Shown: positions 36,909 through 45,483, counted from the stretch's first letter. The stretch is 64,000 nt of DNA from Euzebya sp. (GCF_964222135.1 NZ_CAXQBR010000094.1:1-64000); one strand, 5' to 3'. Translations and numbers: made by a program. Notes: generated from the letters alone by a model not told the origin.

Positions 36909-38453
36909 ATGCGCGCCCCCACCGCCCCGACGCCCCCGCCGCCCGCGCCGGGGACCCCCACCCCTCCACCGGGGGAGGGGGAGCGGTCCGCTGCCGACGA
37001 CCCGACCGCCGGGGAGGTGCCGACCGCGCCGTCCGGACGTGCCTGGCCCGTCCCGACGTGGCGGGTCGCCGCGGCGCTGGTCGCCGTCGGGTTGGCGCTC
37101 CTGCCGTTCGGGACCGGGGCGGGGGTGGTGTGGTTGGTGGGCGACCTCGTGGTCCTCGTCGCCTGCGCGGTCGCCTGGGCGCTGGCGCCGGCGCCGTCGC
37201 GGATCGGCATCCGCCGAGAGGTCGACGACGTGCTCGTGCTCGACGCGACGTCGACGCTGCGCTGGACCATCCGGAACCCGGTCGGGCGCGCGCTGGTCGT
37301 CGACGTGGCCGACGCCCTCCCGGGGTCGTTGCGGGTGGGCGACCGCCGCGGCCGGCTGGTCGTGCCGGCCCGCGGTCGGCGCAGCGCGGCGCGGGAGGTG
37401 ACCCCGGCCCGGCGGGGCACGATCGGGCTCGGCGCGATCACGCTGCGCGTCCACGGACCGCTCGGGCTCGTGATGCGCCAGGCCGACGTCGACGTGGCCC
37501 GCACGATCCGCGTCCACCCTGCCTTCCCCTCGCGCGACACCGCCGAGCTCGCGCTGCAGCAGGCCCGCCGCCAGGCCGAGGGGTTGCGCACCGTCCGCCT
37601 GCGCGGGCAGGGCACGGACTTCGAATCCCTGCGGGAGTACACCCCGGACGACGAGAGCCGCCGCATCGACTGGGCTGCGACGGCCCGGGCCCTCAAGCCG
37701 ATCGTCCGCACCTACCGGGCCGAGCGGAACCAGCACGTCCTCATCCTGCTCGACCACGGCCGGACGATGGCCGGGCGGATGGGCCGCGACGCGGTCGACG
37801 ACGATGTCGCACCGGGAGGTGCGCGAGCAGGTGTCGCACCGGGAGGTGCGCGAGCAGGAGTCGCACCGGGAGGTGCGCGGGCAGGTGTCGCACCGCGGCT
37901 GGAGCACGCCATGGACGCCGCGATGGCGCTGACGCGCGTGGCCACCGGCATGGGCGACCGGGTCGGGCTGGTCACGTTCGCCGACGTCGTCGGCGCCTCC
38001 GTCCCGCCGCGGACCGGCACGGCGCAGCTGGCCCGGATCACCCAAGCGCTCGCCGACGTCCCGGTCGAGCTGGTCGAGCCCGACTACGCCGCGGCGTTCG
38101 CCGAGGCGCTCGTCCGCCACCGCCGTCGCGCGCTGGTCGTCGTGCTCACCGACCTGTCCGCGGCGCCGGTCACCGAGTCCCTCGCACCGGCCGTCCCGCT
38201 GCTGTCCCGCCGCCACCTGCTGCTGGTCGCCAGCCCGGCGGACCCGTCGGTGCGTGCGTGGACCACCCGTCCGCCGCGGGACGCCACCGCCGCGTACCGG
38301 ATGGCCGCCGCGCTGCGGGCCGAGGCCGACCGGCGTCGCAGCGCCCGGCTGCTGCGGGGCCTCGGGGCGCAGGTCGTCGACGACCCGCCGACGCGCCTGC
38401 CGCTCAGGCTGATCGACGCGTACCTCGACCTGAAGGCCGCCGGCCGGCTGTGA
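36909..38453 (+). CDS. DUF58 (vWA-like) membrane protein
   Basis: The 514-residue protein has a proline-rich start, two adjacent hydrophobic segments ([37 protein letters not shown]), a beta-rich middle, and the DUF58 core [49 protein letters not shown]. The latter is a von Willebrand A-like metal site (DHGRT instead of DxSxS). Between the metal loop and the next helix lies an insertion of three 9-residue repeats VAPGGARAG, encoded by a 27-bp tandem repeat (37806-37886). It is the presumed client of MoxR. ATG 36909 follows the moxR stop by 23 bases. Confidence 0.88.
   Translation: MRAPTAPTPPPPAPGTPTPPPGEGERSAADDPTAGEVPTAPSGRAWPVPTWRVAAALVAVGLALLPFGTGAGVVWLVGDLVVLVACAVAWALAPAPSRIGIRREVDDVLVLDATSTLRWTIRNPVGRALVVDVADALPGSLRVGDRRGRLVVPARGRRSAAREVTPARRGTIGLGAITLRVHGPLGLVMRQADVDVARTIRVHPAFPSRDTAELALQQARRQAEGLRTVRLRGQGTDFESLREYTPDDESRRIDWAATARALKPIVRTYRAERNQHVLILLDHGRTMAGRMGRDAVDDDVAPGGARAGVAPGGARAGVAPGGARAGVAPRLEHAMDAAMALTRVATGMGDRVGLVTFADVVGASVPPRTGTAQLARITQALADVPVELVEPDYAAAFAEALVRHRRRALVVVLTDLSAAPVTESLAPAVPLLSRRHLLLVASPADPSVRAWTTRPPRDATAAYRMAAALRAEADRRRSARLLRGLGAQVVDDPPTRLPLRLIDAYLDLKAAGRL
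37806..37896 (+). repeat. 27-bp in-frame tandem repeat in the DUF58 gene
   Basis: Three near-identical 27-base units starting GTCGCACCGGGAGGTGCGCG encode VAPGGARAG three times, and a partial fourth gives VAP. The array sits exactly between the metal-binding loop and the following helix, keeping frame. Copy number may vary between strains. Confidence 0.85.
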
Positions 38454-38465
38454 CTGCGTCCCGGG

Positions 38466-38588
38466 TCAGCGGGTCGCGCCCCGGTTCCACACCCGGATCG
38501 CGCCCATGACCGCCTCGCGGCGGGTGATGTCGGCGTTGTAGGTCAGGTCGTAGATCAGGTCGCCGAAGAACGTCCAGAGCTTGTCCAT
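38466..38588 (-). CDS. 40-residue conserved-looking small protein
   Basis: This frame encodes MDKLWTFFGDLIYDLTYNAD followed by ITRREAVMGAIRVWNRGATR. It combines an aromatic amphipathic helix with a basic C-terminal helix, unlike random GC-rich translation. It starts within the last 34 bases of spoIIM on the same strand and ends 12 bases from the convergent DUF58 stop, filling the gap precisely. No clear ribosome site is seen, so translation may depend on reinitiation after SpoIIM. I recognise no family; membrane association is possible. Confidence 0.5.
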   Translation of the reverse strand: MDKLWTFFGDLIYDLTYNADITRREAVMGAIRVWNRGATR

Positions 38589-39631
38589 CGGGACAGATCA
38601 TTGACCGATCGGGCAGTCGGCAACCCTCCCGCGGGGATCGGATCCCACAGCGGCCGGTCGGCCTGGCCGATCGTGCCCGTCAACCCCCTCGCCCCGACGG
38701 CCCGGCCCACCCCGATCCAGTAGGCCAGGAAGGCCGCCTCGGCGACGACGCCGACGCCGACCCGGACCCACGTCGGCAGCGGCGCGCCGGTGACGAACCC
38801 CTCGATCAGCGCGGCGATCCCGAAGACGACGACCAGGCCGGTGACCACGGTGATCGCGCGGCTGGCCATCTGCCGCAGCGACTCCCCGCGGGTGGCGTCG
38901 CCGGGGGCGATCCAGGACCACCCGAGCGCGAGGCCCATCCCCGCGGCGACGAACACCGCGGTCAGCTCGAGCAGCCCGTGGGGGGTGATGACCCCCCAGA
39001 ACACCTCGCCGACGCCGCGGGCGTGGAACAGCCCGCCGGCGAGGCCGACGTTGGCCGCGTTGATGATCAGCACGTACACCGTCGGGAGGCCGGCGGCGAT
39101 GCCGACGACGAAGGCGAGGAACCCGACCTGGATGTTGTTCAGCCCGACCTCGGCGAAGAACTGGCCCGACGGCCGGTCGGAGTAGTACTCGACGAAGTCG
39201 CCGGCGACCAGCGCGTCCTGCACCGCCGGCGGGATGGCGGCGTCGAGGGCCCGCGGCGACTGCGCCACCCAGGTCCCCAGGCCGACGGCGACGCCGACGA
39301 AGATCACCGCCGCGGTGACGATGTACCACCGCAGGTGCCACAGGGCCGCCGGGAAGGTCTCGGTGAAGAACCGGGCGATCTGGGCGAGGGTCCGGGGGCG
39401 GCTCCCGTACAACGTCGCGCCGGCGGTGGCGACCAGTTGTGAGAGGCGCGCGGTCAGGTCCGGGTCGGCGTACACGGTGCGCGCCATGGACAGGTGGGTC
39501 GAGGTGCGCTGGTAGTCCGCCACGAACGTGGCCACGTCGTCCGCGCTCAGCTGCGAGGGGTTACGGTTGGCGAGCGCGTCGAGGCGCTGCCAGGTCGGCT
39601 GGTGCGTCGCGACGAAGCGGTCCAGGTTCAC
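38555..39631 (-). CDS. stage II sporulation protein M-like membrane protein
   Basis: The 358-residue protein starts VNLDRFVATHQPTWQRLDAL, the conserved N-terminus of the SpoIIM/DUF95 family. It has five or more hydrophobic segments with the family's core FLAFVVGIAAGLPTVYVLIINAANVGLAGG and the ITPHGLLELTAVFVAAGMGLALGW motif. GTG 39631 lies six bases from a TAGCGT box, so the message is probably leaderless. Non-sporulating actinobacteria keep this gene next to RDD and MoxR/DUF58 genes; its function there is unknown. It is divergent from the RDD gene. Confidence 0.9.
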   Translation of the reverse strand: MNLDRFVATHQPTWQRLDALANRNPSQLSADDVATFVADYQRTSTHLSMARTVYADPDLTARLSQLVATAGATLYGSRPRTLAQIARFFTETFPAALWHLRWYIVTAAVIFVGVAVGLGTWVAQSPRALDAAIPPAVQDALVAGDFVEYYSDRPSGQFFAEVGLNNIQVGFLAFVVGIAAGLPTVYVLIINAANVGLAGGLFHARGVGEVFWGVITPHGLLELTAVFVAAGMGLALGWSWIAPGDATRGESLRQMASRAITVVTGLVVVFGIAALIEGFVTGAPLPTWVRVGVGVVAEAAFLAYWIGVGRAVGARGLTGTIGQADRPLWDPIPAGGLPTARSVNDLSRWTSSGRSSAT

Positions 39632-39660
39632 GCCACCACGCTACGCCCGGGAGGGGTCAC

Positions 39661-40620
39661 ATCACGACGACGGAGGAGGGGGCGGCCGGCCGCCGGTCCG
39701 CCCTGTACACCCCGGAGGCGGTGCGCGTCGACCTGCCGCTGGCGGACGTCGGCAGCCGTGCCCTGTCGATCCTGATCGACCTGTTCCTGATGGCGACGGT
39801 GCTGTACATCCTCGTGCTGCTCGCCGTGGCGGCCGTCGGGGCGTTCACCCTCGCCAGCGGGGGCGGGCCGGCGTGGCCGCTCATCGTCGTCATCCTGGTG
39901 CTGAACTTCCTCGTCCTGTGGGGGTACCCCGTCGGGTCCGAGACCCTCTTCGGCGGCCGCAGCGCCGGGAAGGCCGCGCTCGGCCTGCGGGTGGTGACCA
40001 CCGACGGCGCGCCCGTCCGCTTCCGCCACGCCGCGATCCGCGGGCTGTTCGCGTTCGTCGACTTCTACCTGTTCCTCGGCATCCCGGCCGTCGTCACCGC
40101 CCTCGTCACCCGGAAGGGTCAGCGGCTCGGGGACCTCGCCGCCGGAACGGTCATCATCCGCGACCGGACCGGCACCAGCCCCGCCGACCAGGTCGTCTTC
40201 TGGCAGGTGCCGCCCGCCCTGCGCGGGTACGCCTCGACGCTGGACGTCCGCGGGTTGAACGCCGCCGACTACGCGCTCGTCCGGCGGTTCCTGCTGCGCG
40301 CCGGGTCGCTGCAGCCCGCGCACCGCGCGCGGGTCGCGACGGACCTCGCCACCGCGATGGCCGACCGGATGCGGCACCGGCCGCCGGCGGGCACCCACCC
40401 CGAGGCGCTCCTGCTGTGCATCGCGGCGCTGCTGCAGGCCCCGACCCTCCGCGGTCCGGGTGCTGCCCCCCCGCCGCCCGGCCCACGACCGGCGGCGACG
40501 CCACCGCCGAGCAGCGCGTCGCCCGGACCCCCCTTCCCCCGCGCCCCCCTCCCGAGCCCTGGGGCCCCTCGCCCCACCCCGCCACCTGCGGGGGACGGGC
40601 CCTTCGCCCCGCCCTCCTGA
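39661..40620 (+). CDS. RDD family membrane protein, unusual start
   Basis: The 319-residue protein has an RDD domain of three membrane helices: VRVDLPLADVGSRALSILIDLFLM, IVVILVLNFLVLWGYPVGSETLFGGRSAGKAALGLRVV, then RFRHAAIRGLFAFVDFYLFLGIPAVVTALV with QRLGDLAAGTVII. A soluble helical part and a proline-rich tail follow. No ATG, GTG or TTG occurs in frame between the interior of spoIIM and GTG 39721, which lies inside the conserved YTPEAV region. A GGGAGGGG ribosome site at 39649-39656 points to ATC 39661, so I use that start provisionally. It belongs with the divergent SpoIIM gene and the MoxR operon. Confidence 0.8.
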   Translation: MTTTEEGAAGRRSALYTPEAVRVDLPLADVGSRALSILIDLFLMATVLYILVLLAVAAVGAFTLASGGGPAWPLIVVILVLNFLVLWGYPVGSETLFGGRSAGKAALGLRVVTTDGAPVRFRHAAIRGLFAFVDFYLFLGIPAVVTALVTRKGQRLGDLAAGTVIIRDRTGTSPADQVVFWQVPPALRGYASTLDVRGLNAADYALVRRFLLRAGSLQPAHRARVATDLATAMADRMRHRPPAGTHPEALLLCIAALLQAPTLRGPGAAPPPPGPRPAATPPPSSASPGPPFPRAPLPSPGAPRPTPPPAGDGPFAPPS

Positions 40621-40640
40621 CGCCGGGCGCCGGGCGCCGG

Positions 40641-40961
40641 TCAGACGCTGGTCAGGTCCCGCGCGGCCGCGGCGGCCTGCGCCCGCAGCGCCGACGCGCG
40701 GCGCTGCTCGGCCCAGGTGAGCAGCCGGGTGGTGAGCTCGGGATCCTCCTGCCCCCAGGTCGAGCGGAGGCGGCCGTGGACCTCCGGCACGCCGGCCAGC
40801 ACGTCGACGAGCGAGGCCTGGTGAGCCGCGAGGTGCGACAGCGGCGTCAGCCGCAGCAGCCGGGTCACTGCCCGGATGACGTCGGGGTCGCCGTTGTGGA
40901 GGGCGACCAGCAGCAGGGGATCGCGGGCGGTGAAGCGGGAGTAGACGTCGTCGGTGGACAT
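40641..40961 (-). CDS. hypothetical protein, 106 aa, helical
   Basis: The protein reads MSTDDVYSRFTARDPLLLVALHNGDPDVIRAVTRLLRLTP and so on. It looks like a short all-helical, repeat-like protein (RLLRLTPLSHLAAHQASLVDVLAG, LLTWAEQRRASALRAQ). Codon use is typical for the genome and the gene fits between two neighbours with a 20-base convergent gap, so it is probably real. The open frame extends to an ATG at 41060, but the MSTDDV start looks more natural. I recognise no domain. Helical HEAT-like or ankyrin-like structure is only an impression. Confidence 0.5.
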   Translation of the reverse strand: MSTDDVYSRFTARDPLLLVALHNGDPDVIRAVTRLLRLTPLSHLAAHQASLVDVLAGVPEVHGRLRSTWGQEDPELTTRLLTWAEQRRASALRAQAAAAARDLTSV

Positions 40962-41115
40962 GACCGCGCTCGGCTCTCGGAGGGCGGGCACCGGCGGTGG
41001 CCGCCTGAGGTGGGTGGACGCCGACAGCATCGACGATCGCCGCGCCCAACCGGAGGCCATCTCCGAAGATGCCCCGTACGGCCTAGTCCCGCGGAGGGGG
41101 CTTGAGGAGATCAGG

Positions 41116-41889
41116 TCAGGTCAGGAACTCGAGGATGGCCGCGGCCAGGGCGTCGGGCTGCTCCAGCATCACCCAGTGCGCCGCGGTCGGGATCACCTTG
41201 ACCCGCGACACGGGGATCTGGGCGTGCAGCTCCTCGGTCATCGCGATCGGCGTCGAGCGGTCGTGGTCCCCGACGACGAGGAGCGTGGGCTGACCGATGT
41301 CCTCGCGTGCGATGCGGGGCATGGAGGTGAGCGCCCGGCAGCTCCGCGCGTAGGCCGTCGGGTCGTTGCGCAGGTACATGTCGCGGGCGAGGCCGACGAG
41401 CTGGGGCAGCTTCGCCTGCGTGCGGGGCGCGAGCGCACCGGCCAGCCACTGGTCGACGATCGGGTCGAGCCCGTCCGCCTCCACCGCGTCCGCGCGCTGC
41501 TCGTACGCGGCCTTCGTCTCCGGCTCGAACCAGGAGATGCCGCCGACCAGCACCAGCTGGTCGATCGCCTCGGGCCGGTCGAGCGCCGCATGCTCGGCGA
41601 CGAGGGAGCCCAGGGAGTGGCCGACCAGCGTGACGGGCGGCAGCTCGAGGGCGCTGATCAGCGCGTTGACGTCCTGGGCCCACTGCTGGACGGAGTACCC
41701 GCCGGAGCTGACGTCGCTGCGGCCGTGCCCGCGCAGGTCGAGGGCGACCACGTGGTGGTGCACGCTGAGGGTCTCGATCACCCCCCACCAGGTGTGGAGG
41801 CTGCCGCCGAGGCCGTGGACGAGGACCACGGGGGGGCCCTCGCCCTTGGACACGTAGTGGTGCTGGACGCCGTTGAGCTCGATGAACAT
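41116..41889 (-). CDS. alpha/beta hydrolase
   Basis: The 257-residue hydrolase starts MFIELNGVQHHYVSKGEGPPVVLVHGLGGS. It has the oxyanion HGLGG, the nucleophile elbow GHSLGS, the acid in VVGDHDRSTP and the histidine in AAHWVMLEQP, a full catalytic triad. The size and motifs match the family containing 3-oxoadipate enol-lactonase and other small carboxylester hydrolases; the substrate is not evident. ATG 41889 has AAGGAAG nine bases upstream. It is divergent from the SRPBCC gene with a gap of 142 bases. Confidence 0.88.
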   Translation of the reverse strand: MFIELNGVQHHYVSKGEGPPVVLVHGLGGSLHTWWGVIETLSVHHHVVALDLRGHGRSDVSSGGYSVQQWAQDVNALISALELPPVTLVGHSLGSLVAEHAALDRPEAIDQLVLVGGISWFEPETKAAYEQRADAVEADGLDPIVDQWLAGALAPRTQAKLPQLVGLARDMYLRNDPTAYARSCRALTSMPRIAREDIGQPTLLVVGDHDRSTPIAMTEELHAQIPVSRVKVIPTAAHWVMLEQPDALAAAILEFLT

Positions 41890-42031
41890 GGGAGGGTGCT
41901 TCCTTGGGAGGTCTCGGTGGGTCCCTCGCGTGCCACGACGGGCACCGCAGCGGAGGGGGAGGGGCACGGCCGCGGGCAGGCGGCACCGCGTCGCCGTTGG
42001 GTTCGGCCGACCTGGGTACCCTGCCGGCCAG

Positions 42032-42517
42032 ATGGCAAGAGTAGAGGAACGGATCCACATCCATCGACCGGTGGACCACGTCTGGTCGGTCCTGATCGAC
42101 TGGGAGGCCCAGAGCGAGTGGATGCTCGACGCCCGGTCGGTGTCGGTGACGAGCCCGCACCGCGAGGGCGTCGGCGTGACCCTGAGGGTCCCCACCGACA
42201 TCGCCTTCGGGGTCGTCGTGACCGACGAGATGGAGGTCACCGGGTGGGAGGAGCACCGCCGGATCGCCGTCCGCCACACCGGCCGCATCATCGTCGGCAC
42301 CGGCGCCTTCGAGCTCGCCCCGACCCGACGGCCCGGCGGGAAGGGGGGGACGATCTTCACCTGGTACGAGGACATCGACCCGCCCCTCGGACGCCTGGGC
42401 GAGCTTGTCACCCGCCACGTCGTCGTGCCCTACGTCGCGGCGGTCTTCCGCCGCAGCCTGCGGGCGCTGAAGGCGGTCGCCGAGGGGGACCCGGCCCGCG
42501 CGGGGCGCGCGCGGTGA
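42032..42517 (+). CDS. SRPBCC (polyketide cyclase-like) family protein
   Basis: The 161-residue protein starts MARVEERIHIHRPVDHVWSVLIDWEAQSEWMLDARSV, the entry of START-like SRPBCC proteins, and continues with a beta-grip (EHRRIAVRHTGRIIVGTGAFEL, TIFTWYEDIDPPLG) and a long C-terminal helix (RRSLRALKAVAEG). Such proteins bind hydrophobic ligands in a cavity. ATG 42032 is nine bases from TACCCT. The TGA overlaps the RidA GTG by four bases, so the two are translated together. The ligand is unknown. Confidence 0.82.
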   Translation: MARVEERIHIHRPVDHVWSVLIDWEAQSEWMLDARSVSVTSPHREGVGVTLRVPTDIAFGVVVTDEMEVTGWEEHRRIAVRHTGRIIVGTGAFELAPTRRPGGKGGTIFTWYEDIDPPLGRLGELVTRHVVVPYVAAVFRRSLRALKAVAEGDPARAGRAR

Positions 42518-42900
42518 GCGTCCAGCGGCGGCGGGTCGCCAGCGGCTCGCCCTACGAGGGCCCGATCGGGTTCTCGCGCGCGGTGCGCGTCGGCGACCGC
42601 ATCGAGGTGGCCGGGACCGCGCCGGTGTGGCCCGACGGCAGCTGCCCGTGTGACCCGGAGGTCCAGGCCGACCGGTGCTTCGCGATCGCCCTCGACGCCC
42701 TGGCGCAGGCCGGCGGGACGGCGGCCGACGTCGTGCGCACCCGGATGTACCTGACCGACCCGGACGACTGGGAGGCCGTCGGACGGGCGCACGGGCGTCA
42801 CTTCTCCGACGTCAGGCCGGTGGCGACGATGGTGGTCGTCGCCGGCCTGCTCGACCCCCGGTGGAAGGTCGAGGTCGAGGTGTCCGCCGTGGTCGGCTGA
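42514..42900 (+). CDS. RidA/YjgF-family protein
   Basis: The 128-residue protein fits the RidA family, which hydrolyses reactive enamine/imine intermediates released by PLP enzymes. It has SPYEGPIGFSRAVRVGDRIEVAGTAP, DPEVQADRCFAIALDALAQAGGTAADVVRTRMYLTD and the C-terminal KVEVEVSAVVG; the key arginine lies in VVRTRMYL. GTG 42514 overlaps the SRPBCC stop in a GTGA. The gene is convergent with the sigma factor gene, with only four bases between stops. Coupling to a SRPBCC protein may indicate a common small-molecule pathway. Confidence 0.85.
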   Translation: MSVQRRRVASGSPYEGPIGFSRAVRVGDRIEVAGTAPVWPDGSCPCDPEVQADRCFAIALDALAQAGGTAADVVRTRMYLTDPDDWEAVGRAHGRHFSDVRPVATMVVVAGLLDPRWKVEVEVSAVVG

Positions 42901-42904
42901 ACCG

Positions 42905-43894
42905 TCAGCCCTCGAGGCGCGCCGGCAGCCCGTAGTCGGTGAACCGGTCGGGGTACAGGAAGTTGTGGTGGCCGACGACCTGTCCGCCGCTCACCTCGAC
43001 GACCTGGATCCCGAAGGGCTCCCACAGCCCCGGACGCACCAGCTTGTAGTTGCCGAACCCCGCCGTGCCGTTCAGCGCGATCGGGACCAGGCGTCCGCCG
43101 CGGCAGCCGGCGCCCTCGTTGAGGAACCAGCCAGCCACGTCGTCCGGGCCGGTCAGCCACAGGTCGAACGGCGGCATGGAGAGCACCACGTCGTCGCGCA
43201 TCATCGAGACCAGCTCGTCGACGTCGTAGCGGTGCCACGCGTCCAGCCAGCGCTCGACGAACGCCGCGTGCTCGGGCTGGTCGACGGGATCGAGCGGCTC
43301 GCCCTGCAGGCTGGCCATGGTCGCGCGCGCCCGCTGGAGCGCCGAGTTGATCGACGCGGTGCTGGTCTCGAGCAGGGCGGCAGCCTCTGCGGCCTTCCAC
43401 TTGAGGACCTCGCAGAGGATCAGCGCGGTGCGCTGCTTCGGCGGCAGGTGCTGGACCGCGGCGACGAACGCGAGCCGGATGCTCTCGCGCGACTCGGCGA
43501 CCGCGGCCGGGTCGCCGTCACCCCCCACGACGGCCTCGTCGGCGATCGGCATGACCCAGGCGTGCTCGTCCCGCGGCTCGCCCAGCTGCGCCTGCGCCCG
43601 CGGCGTCGACGGGCCCAGGTCCATCGGACGGGCACGCCGCTGGGGGCTGCGGTGCATGTCGATGCAGACGTTGTGGGCGATGCGGTACAGCCACGTCCGC
43701 AGCGAGGCCCGCCCCTCGAACGCGTCGATCCGCTGCCACGCCCGCAGCATCGTCTCCTGCACCGCGTCCTCGGCCTCGGCGGGGGAGCCGAGCATCCGGT
43801 AGCAGTAGCCGGTCAGCTCACGGCGGTGGGCCTCGAGCAGGTCCTCGAGCGCGTGGCCGGCGTCGGCGCCGGTGGGCACGTCGGTGGTGGTCAT
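42905..43894 (-). CDS. ECF-type sigma factor with SnoaL-like tail
   Basis: The 329-residue protein has sigma-70 region 2 (ELTGYCYRMLGSPAEAEDAVQETMLRAWQRI, then RTWLYRIAHNVCIDMHRS), region 4 (LPPKQRTALILCEVLKWKAAEAAALLETSTASINSALQRARATM), and a C-terminal SnoaL/NTF2-like domain from about residue 205 (WLDAWHRYDVDELVSMMRDDVVLSMPP). This matches the SigG/SigJ-like extended group, where the tail replaces a separate anti-sigma factor. ATG 43894 gives a full region 2. The stimulus and regulon cannot be read from the context. Confidence 0.92.
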   Translation of the reverse strand: MTTTDVPTGADAGHALEDLLEAHRRELTGYCYRMLGSPAEAEDAVQETMLRAWQRIDAFEGRASLRTWLYRIAHNVCIDMHRSPQRRARPMDLGPSTPRAQAQLGEPRDEHAWVMPIADEAVVGGDGDPAAVAESRESIRLAFVAAVQHLPPKQRTALILCEVLKWKAAEAAALLETSTASINSALQRARATMASLQGEPLDPVDQPEHAAFVERWLDAWHRYDVDELVSMMRDDVVLSMPPFDLWLTGPDDVAGWFLNEGAGCRGGRLVPIALNGTAGFGNYKLVRPGLWEPFGIQVVEVSGGQVVGHHNFLYPDRFTDYGLPARLEG

Positions 43895-43951
43895 GGCCGC
43901 AGCCTATGGCGGGGGTGCGACAGGTGGAACCCCTCCCCCGGCCGGGTCCGC

Positions 43952-44389
43952 CTACGCGTCCGCGACGCCCAGCGGGTCGTCGGGGTCGAGCTGCAGGAGG
44001 AAGTCCCGGCAGCGCTCGGGCTCCCCGGCCTCGCCGATCGCCAGTGCGGCGCGGCGCAGCGCGTCGAGTGCGCGCAGGAAGCCGCGGTTGGGCTCGTGCG
44101 CCCACGGCACCGGCCCCTGGCCGCGCCACCCCGCCCGCCGGATGGCGTCGAGGCCGCGGTGGTAGCCGACGCGCGCGAACGCGTAGCCGGCCACCGGGTC
44201 ACCGGCGTCGAGCGCCTGGTCGGCGAGGTCGGCCCACGCGGGGAGGAACTCGGGGTGCGCGGCGGCCACCTCGCGCAGGCCGGCGACCGGGTCGTCGGAC
44301 CTGTGGGCGGCGTCGAGCGCCTCGACCGCGTCGGCGGGCCAGGGCGGGAGGTGGGTGGTCGGGACGCCGTGCAGCGGGAGTTCGGGCAT
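43952..44389 (-). CDS. DUF3151 family protein
   Basis: The 145-residue protein matches DUF3151, found mainly in actinobacteria: WADLADQALDAGDPVAGYAFARVGYHRGLDAIRRAGWRGQGPVPWAHEPNRGFLRALDALRRAALAIGE. It is a soluble helical protein with tetratricopeptide-like character; its function is unknown. ATG 44389 lies seven bases from TATCAC, a near-consensus -10 box, so the transcript may be leaderless. The response regulator gene is divergent. Confidence 0.83.
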   Translation of the reverse strand: MPELPLHGVPTTHLPPWPADAVEALDAAHRSDDPVAGLREVAAAHPEFLPAWADLADQALDAGDPVAGYAFARVGYHRGLDAIRRAGWRGQGPVPWAHEPNRGFLRALDALRRAALAIGEAGEPERCRDFLLQLDPDDPLGVADA

Positions 44390-44466
44390 GGCCCACGTGA
44401 TACCACGACCCGCAGCTGCGTCCCGCGGCCCGCGCCGCCGCCGCGATCCCGCGGGGGTGCGGCTGT

Positions 44467-44505
44467 AGGATCTGCGCACGCACCGCACAGCGGAGGGATC
44501 GAGTC
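44467..44505 (+). promoter_or_regulatory. promoter and leader of the receiver gene
   Basis: TAGGAT at 44467-44472 is a good -10 hexamer. The message would have a leader of about 27 bases, with a GGAGGG ribosome site at 44491-44496 ahead of GTG 44506, in contrast to the many leaderless genes around it. Confidence 0.45.
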
Positions 44506-44880
44506 GTGGCACGAGTGATGGCAGTCGATGACGATCACGTCATCCGTGGCCTCCTCGAGGTGAACCTCGAGATGGAGGGCCACGACGTCGTCACCGCCGT
44601 GGACGGGAGGGACGCGCTCGAGAAGGTCCAGACCGATCCGCCCGACCTGATCCTCCTCGACGTGATGATGCCGAACGTGAACGGCTGGCAGGTCGCCGAG
44701 ACCCTCAAGCAGGACCCTCGCACGCGCACCATCCCGATCATCTTCCTGTCGGCGCGGGCGATGGAGGCCGACGTGCGCAAGGGCACCGACCTCGGCGTGC
44801 AGGCCTACGTCACCAAGCCCTTCGACCCGATCGACCTGATGGAGCTCGTCAACCGGCTCATCGCCGAGCACGCGGCGTAG
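44506..44880 (+). CDS. single-domain response regulator (CheY-like)
   Basis: The 124-residue protein is a bare receiver domain with an acidic pocket D8-D9-D10, phosphorylation site D52 in LILLDVMMPNVNGW, S82 in FLSAR and K104 in YVTKPFDP. There is no output domain and no kinase gene nearby, so it must signal through protein contact, as in phosphorelays, stress-response networks or polar-growth systems. GTG 44506 begins MARVMAVDDDHVIRG after an AGGAGG-like site. The next gene (marR) is convergent. Confidence 0.92.
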   Translation: MARVMAVDDDHVIRGLLEVNLEMEGHDVVTAVDGRDALEKVQTDPPDLILLDVMMPNVNGWQVAETLKQDPRTRTIPIIFLSARAMEADVRKGTDLGVQAYVTKPFDPIDLMELVNRLIAEHAA

Positions 44881-44901
44881 CGCCGCCGCCGCCCGGCCCG
44901 G

Positions 44902-45408
44902 TCACCCCCCGTCGGCGTCGGCGCGGTCGACCTCCACGGCGACGAGGAGGGTGCGCAGGTCCTCGGCGAGGCGCGCCCGCACCTCGCCGGGTACGGCCTC
45001 GAGCAGGCCGTTCTCGACGTCGAGGAGTCTGCGGACGACCTCCGGGGCGAGCTGCCGGCCACGCGGCGTGAGGGTGAGCACGCGCCCCCGGCGGTCCTCC
45101 GGATCGGGGGCGCGGGAGAGCAGGCCCTCGGCTTCGAGCCGGTCGAGGCGGGGGGTCAGCGTCCCCGACCCGATCATCATCGTCGAGCGCAGGTCGCGCG
45201 GGCGGAGCCCCTCGGGGTGGCGCCACAGGCTCGCGAGCACGTCCACGTCGGCGGTCGACAACCCGGTGTCCCGGATCGCCGCGGCCCGCCTGACCTCCGC
45301 CAGCAGCTCGAGCCGCGAGATGCGCCCCAGGACGGCCATGCCCCGGAGGTCCCAGTCGGGGTGCCGGGCGCCCCACGCCGCGACGACCTCGTCCACGTCA
45401 TCAGCCAT
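44902..45408 (-). CDS. MarR-family regulator
   Basis: The 168-residue protein has a winged helix of MarR type: LSTADVDVLASLWRHPEGLRPRDLRSTMMIGSGTLTPRLDRLEAEGLLSRAPDPEDRRGRVLTLTPRGRQL, with the conserved DRRGRVLTLT wing. Helices at both ends form the dimer interface (LELLAEVRRAAAIRDTG). It is divergent from a small gene whose promoter carries two copies of a palindrome, so it very likely represses that promoter and perhaps its own. ATG 45408 is the only reasonable start. The ligand is unknown. Confidence 0.92.
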   Translation of the reverse strand: MADDVDEVVAAWGARHPDWDLRGMAVLGRISRLELLAEVRRAAAIRDTGLSTADVDVLASLWRHPEGLRPRDLRSTMMIGSGTLTPRLDRLEAEGLLSRAPDPEDRRGRVLTLTPRGRQLAPEVVRRLLDVENGLLEAVPGEVRARLAEDLRTLLVAVEVDRADADGG

Positions 45409-45436
45409 GCCGTCACGCTAGACCGCACGGCGGCGG

Positions 45437-45483
45437 TTGACAGTCGATTTCGACAGACCTACTATGTCGATATCGACAGACCT
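45437..45483 (+). promoter_or_regulatory. promoter with twin MarR-type operators
   Basis: TTGACA (45437-45442) and TACTAT (45460-45465) are separated by 17 bases, the best sigma-70-type promoter in the window. The word GTCGAT(T/A)TCGACAGACCT occurs at 45443-45460 and 45466-45483. The second includes the perfect palindrome TGTCGATATCGACA (45465-45478). A repressor bound at both would block the promoter completely. Confidence 0.75.

Noticed and set aside
38404-38601. 65-codon minus frame overlapping the spoIIM/DUF58 junction
   Set aside because: Arg/Pro-rich shadow; the overlapping 40-codon frame at 38466-38588 has a far more protein-like sequence.
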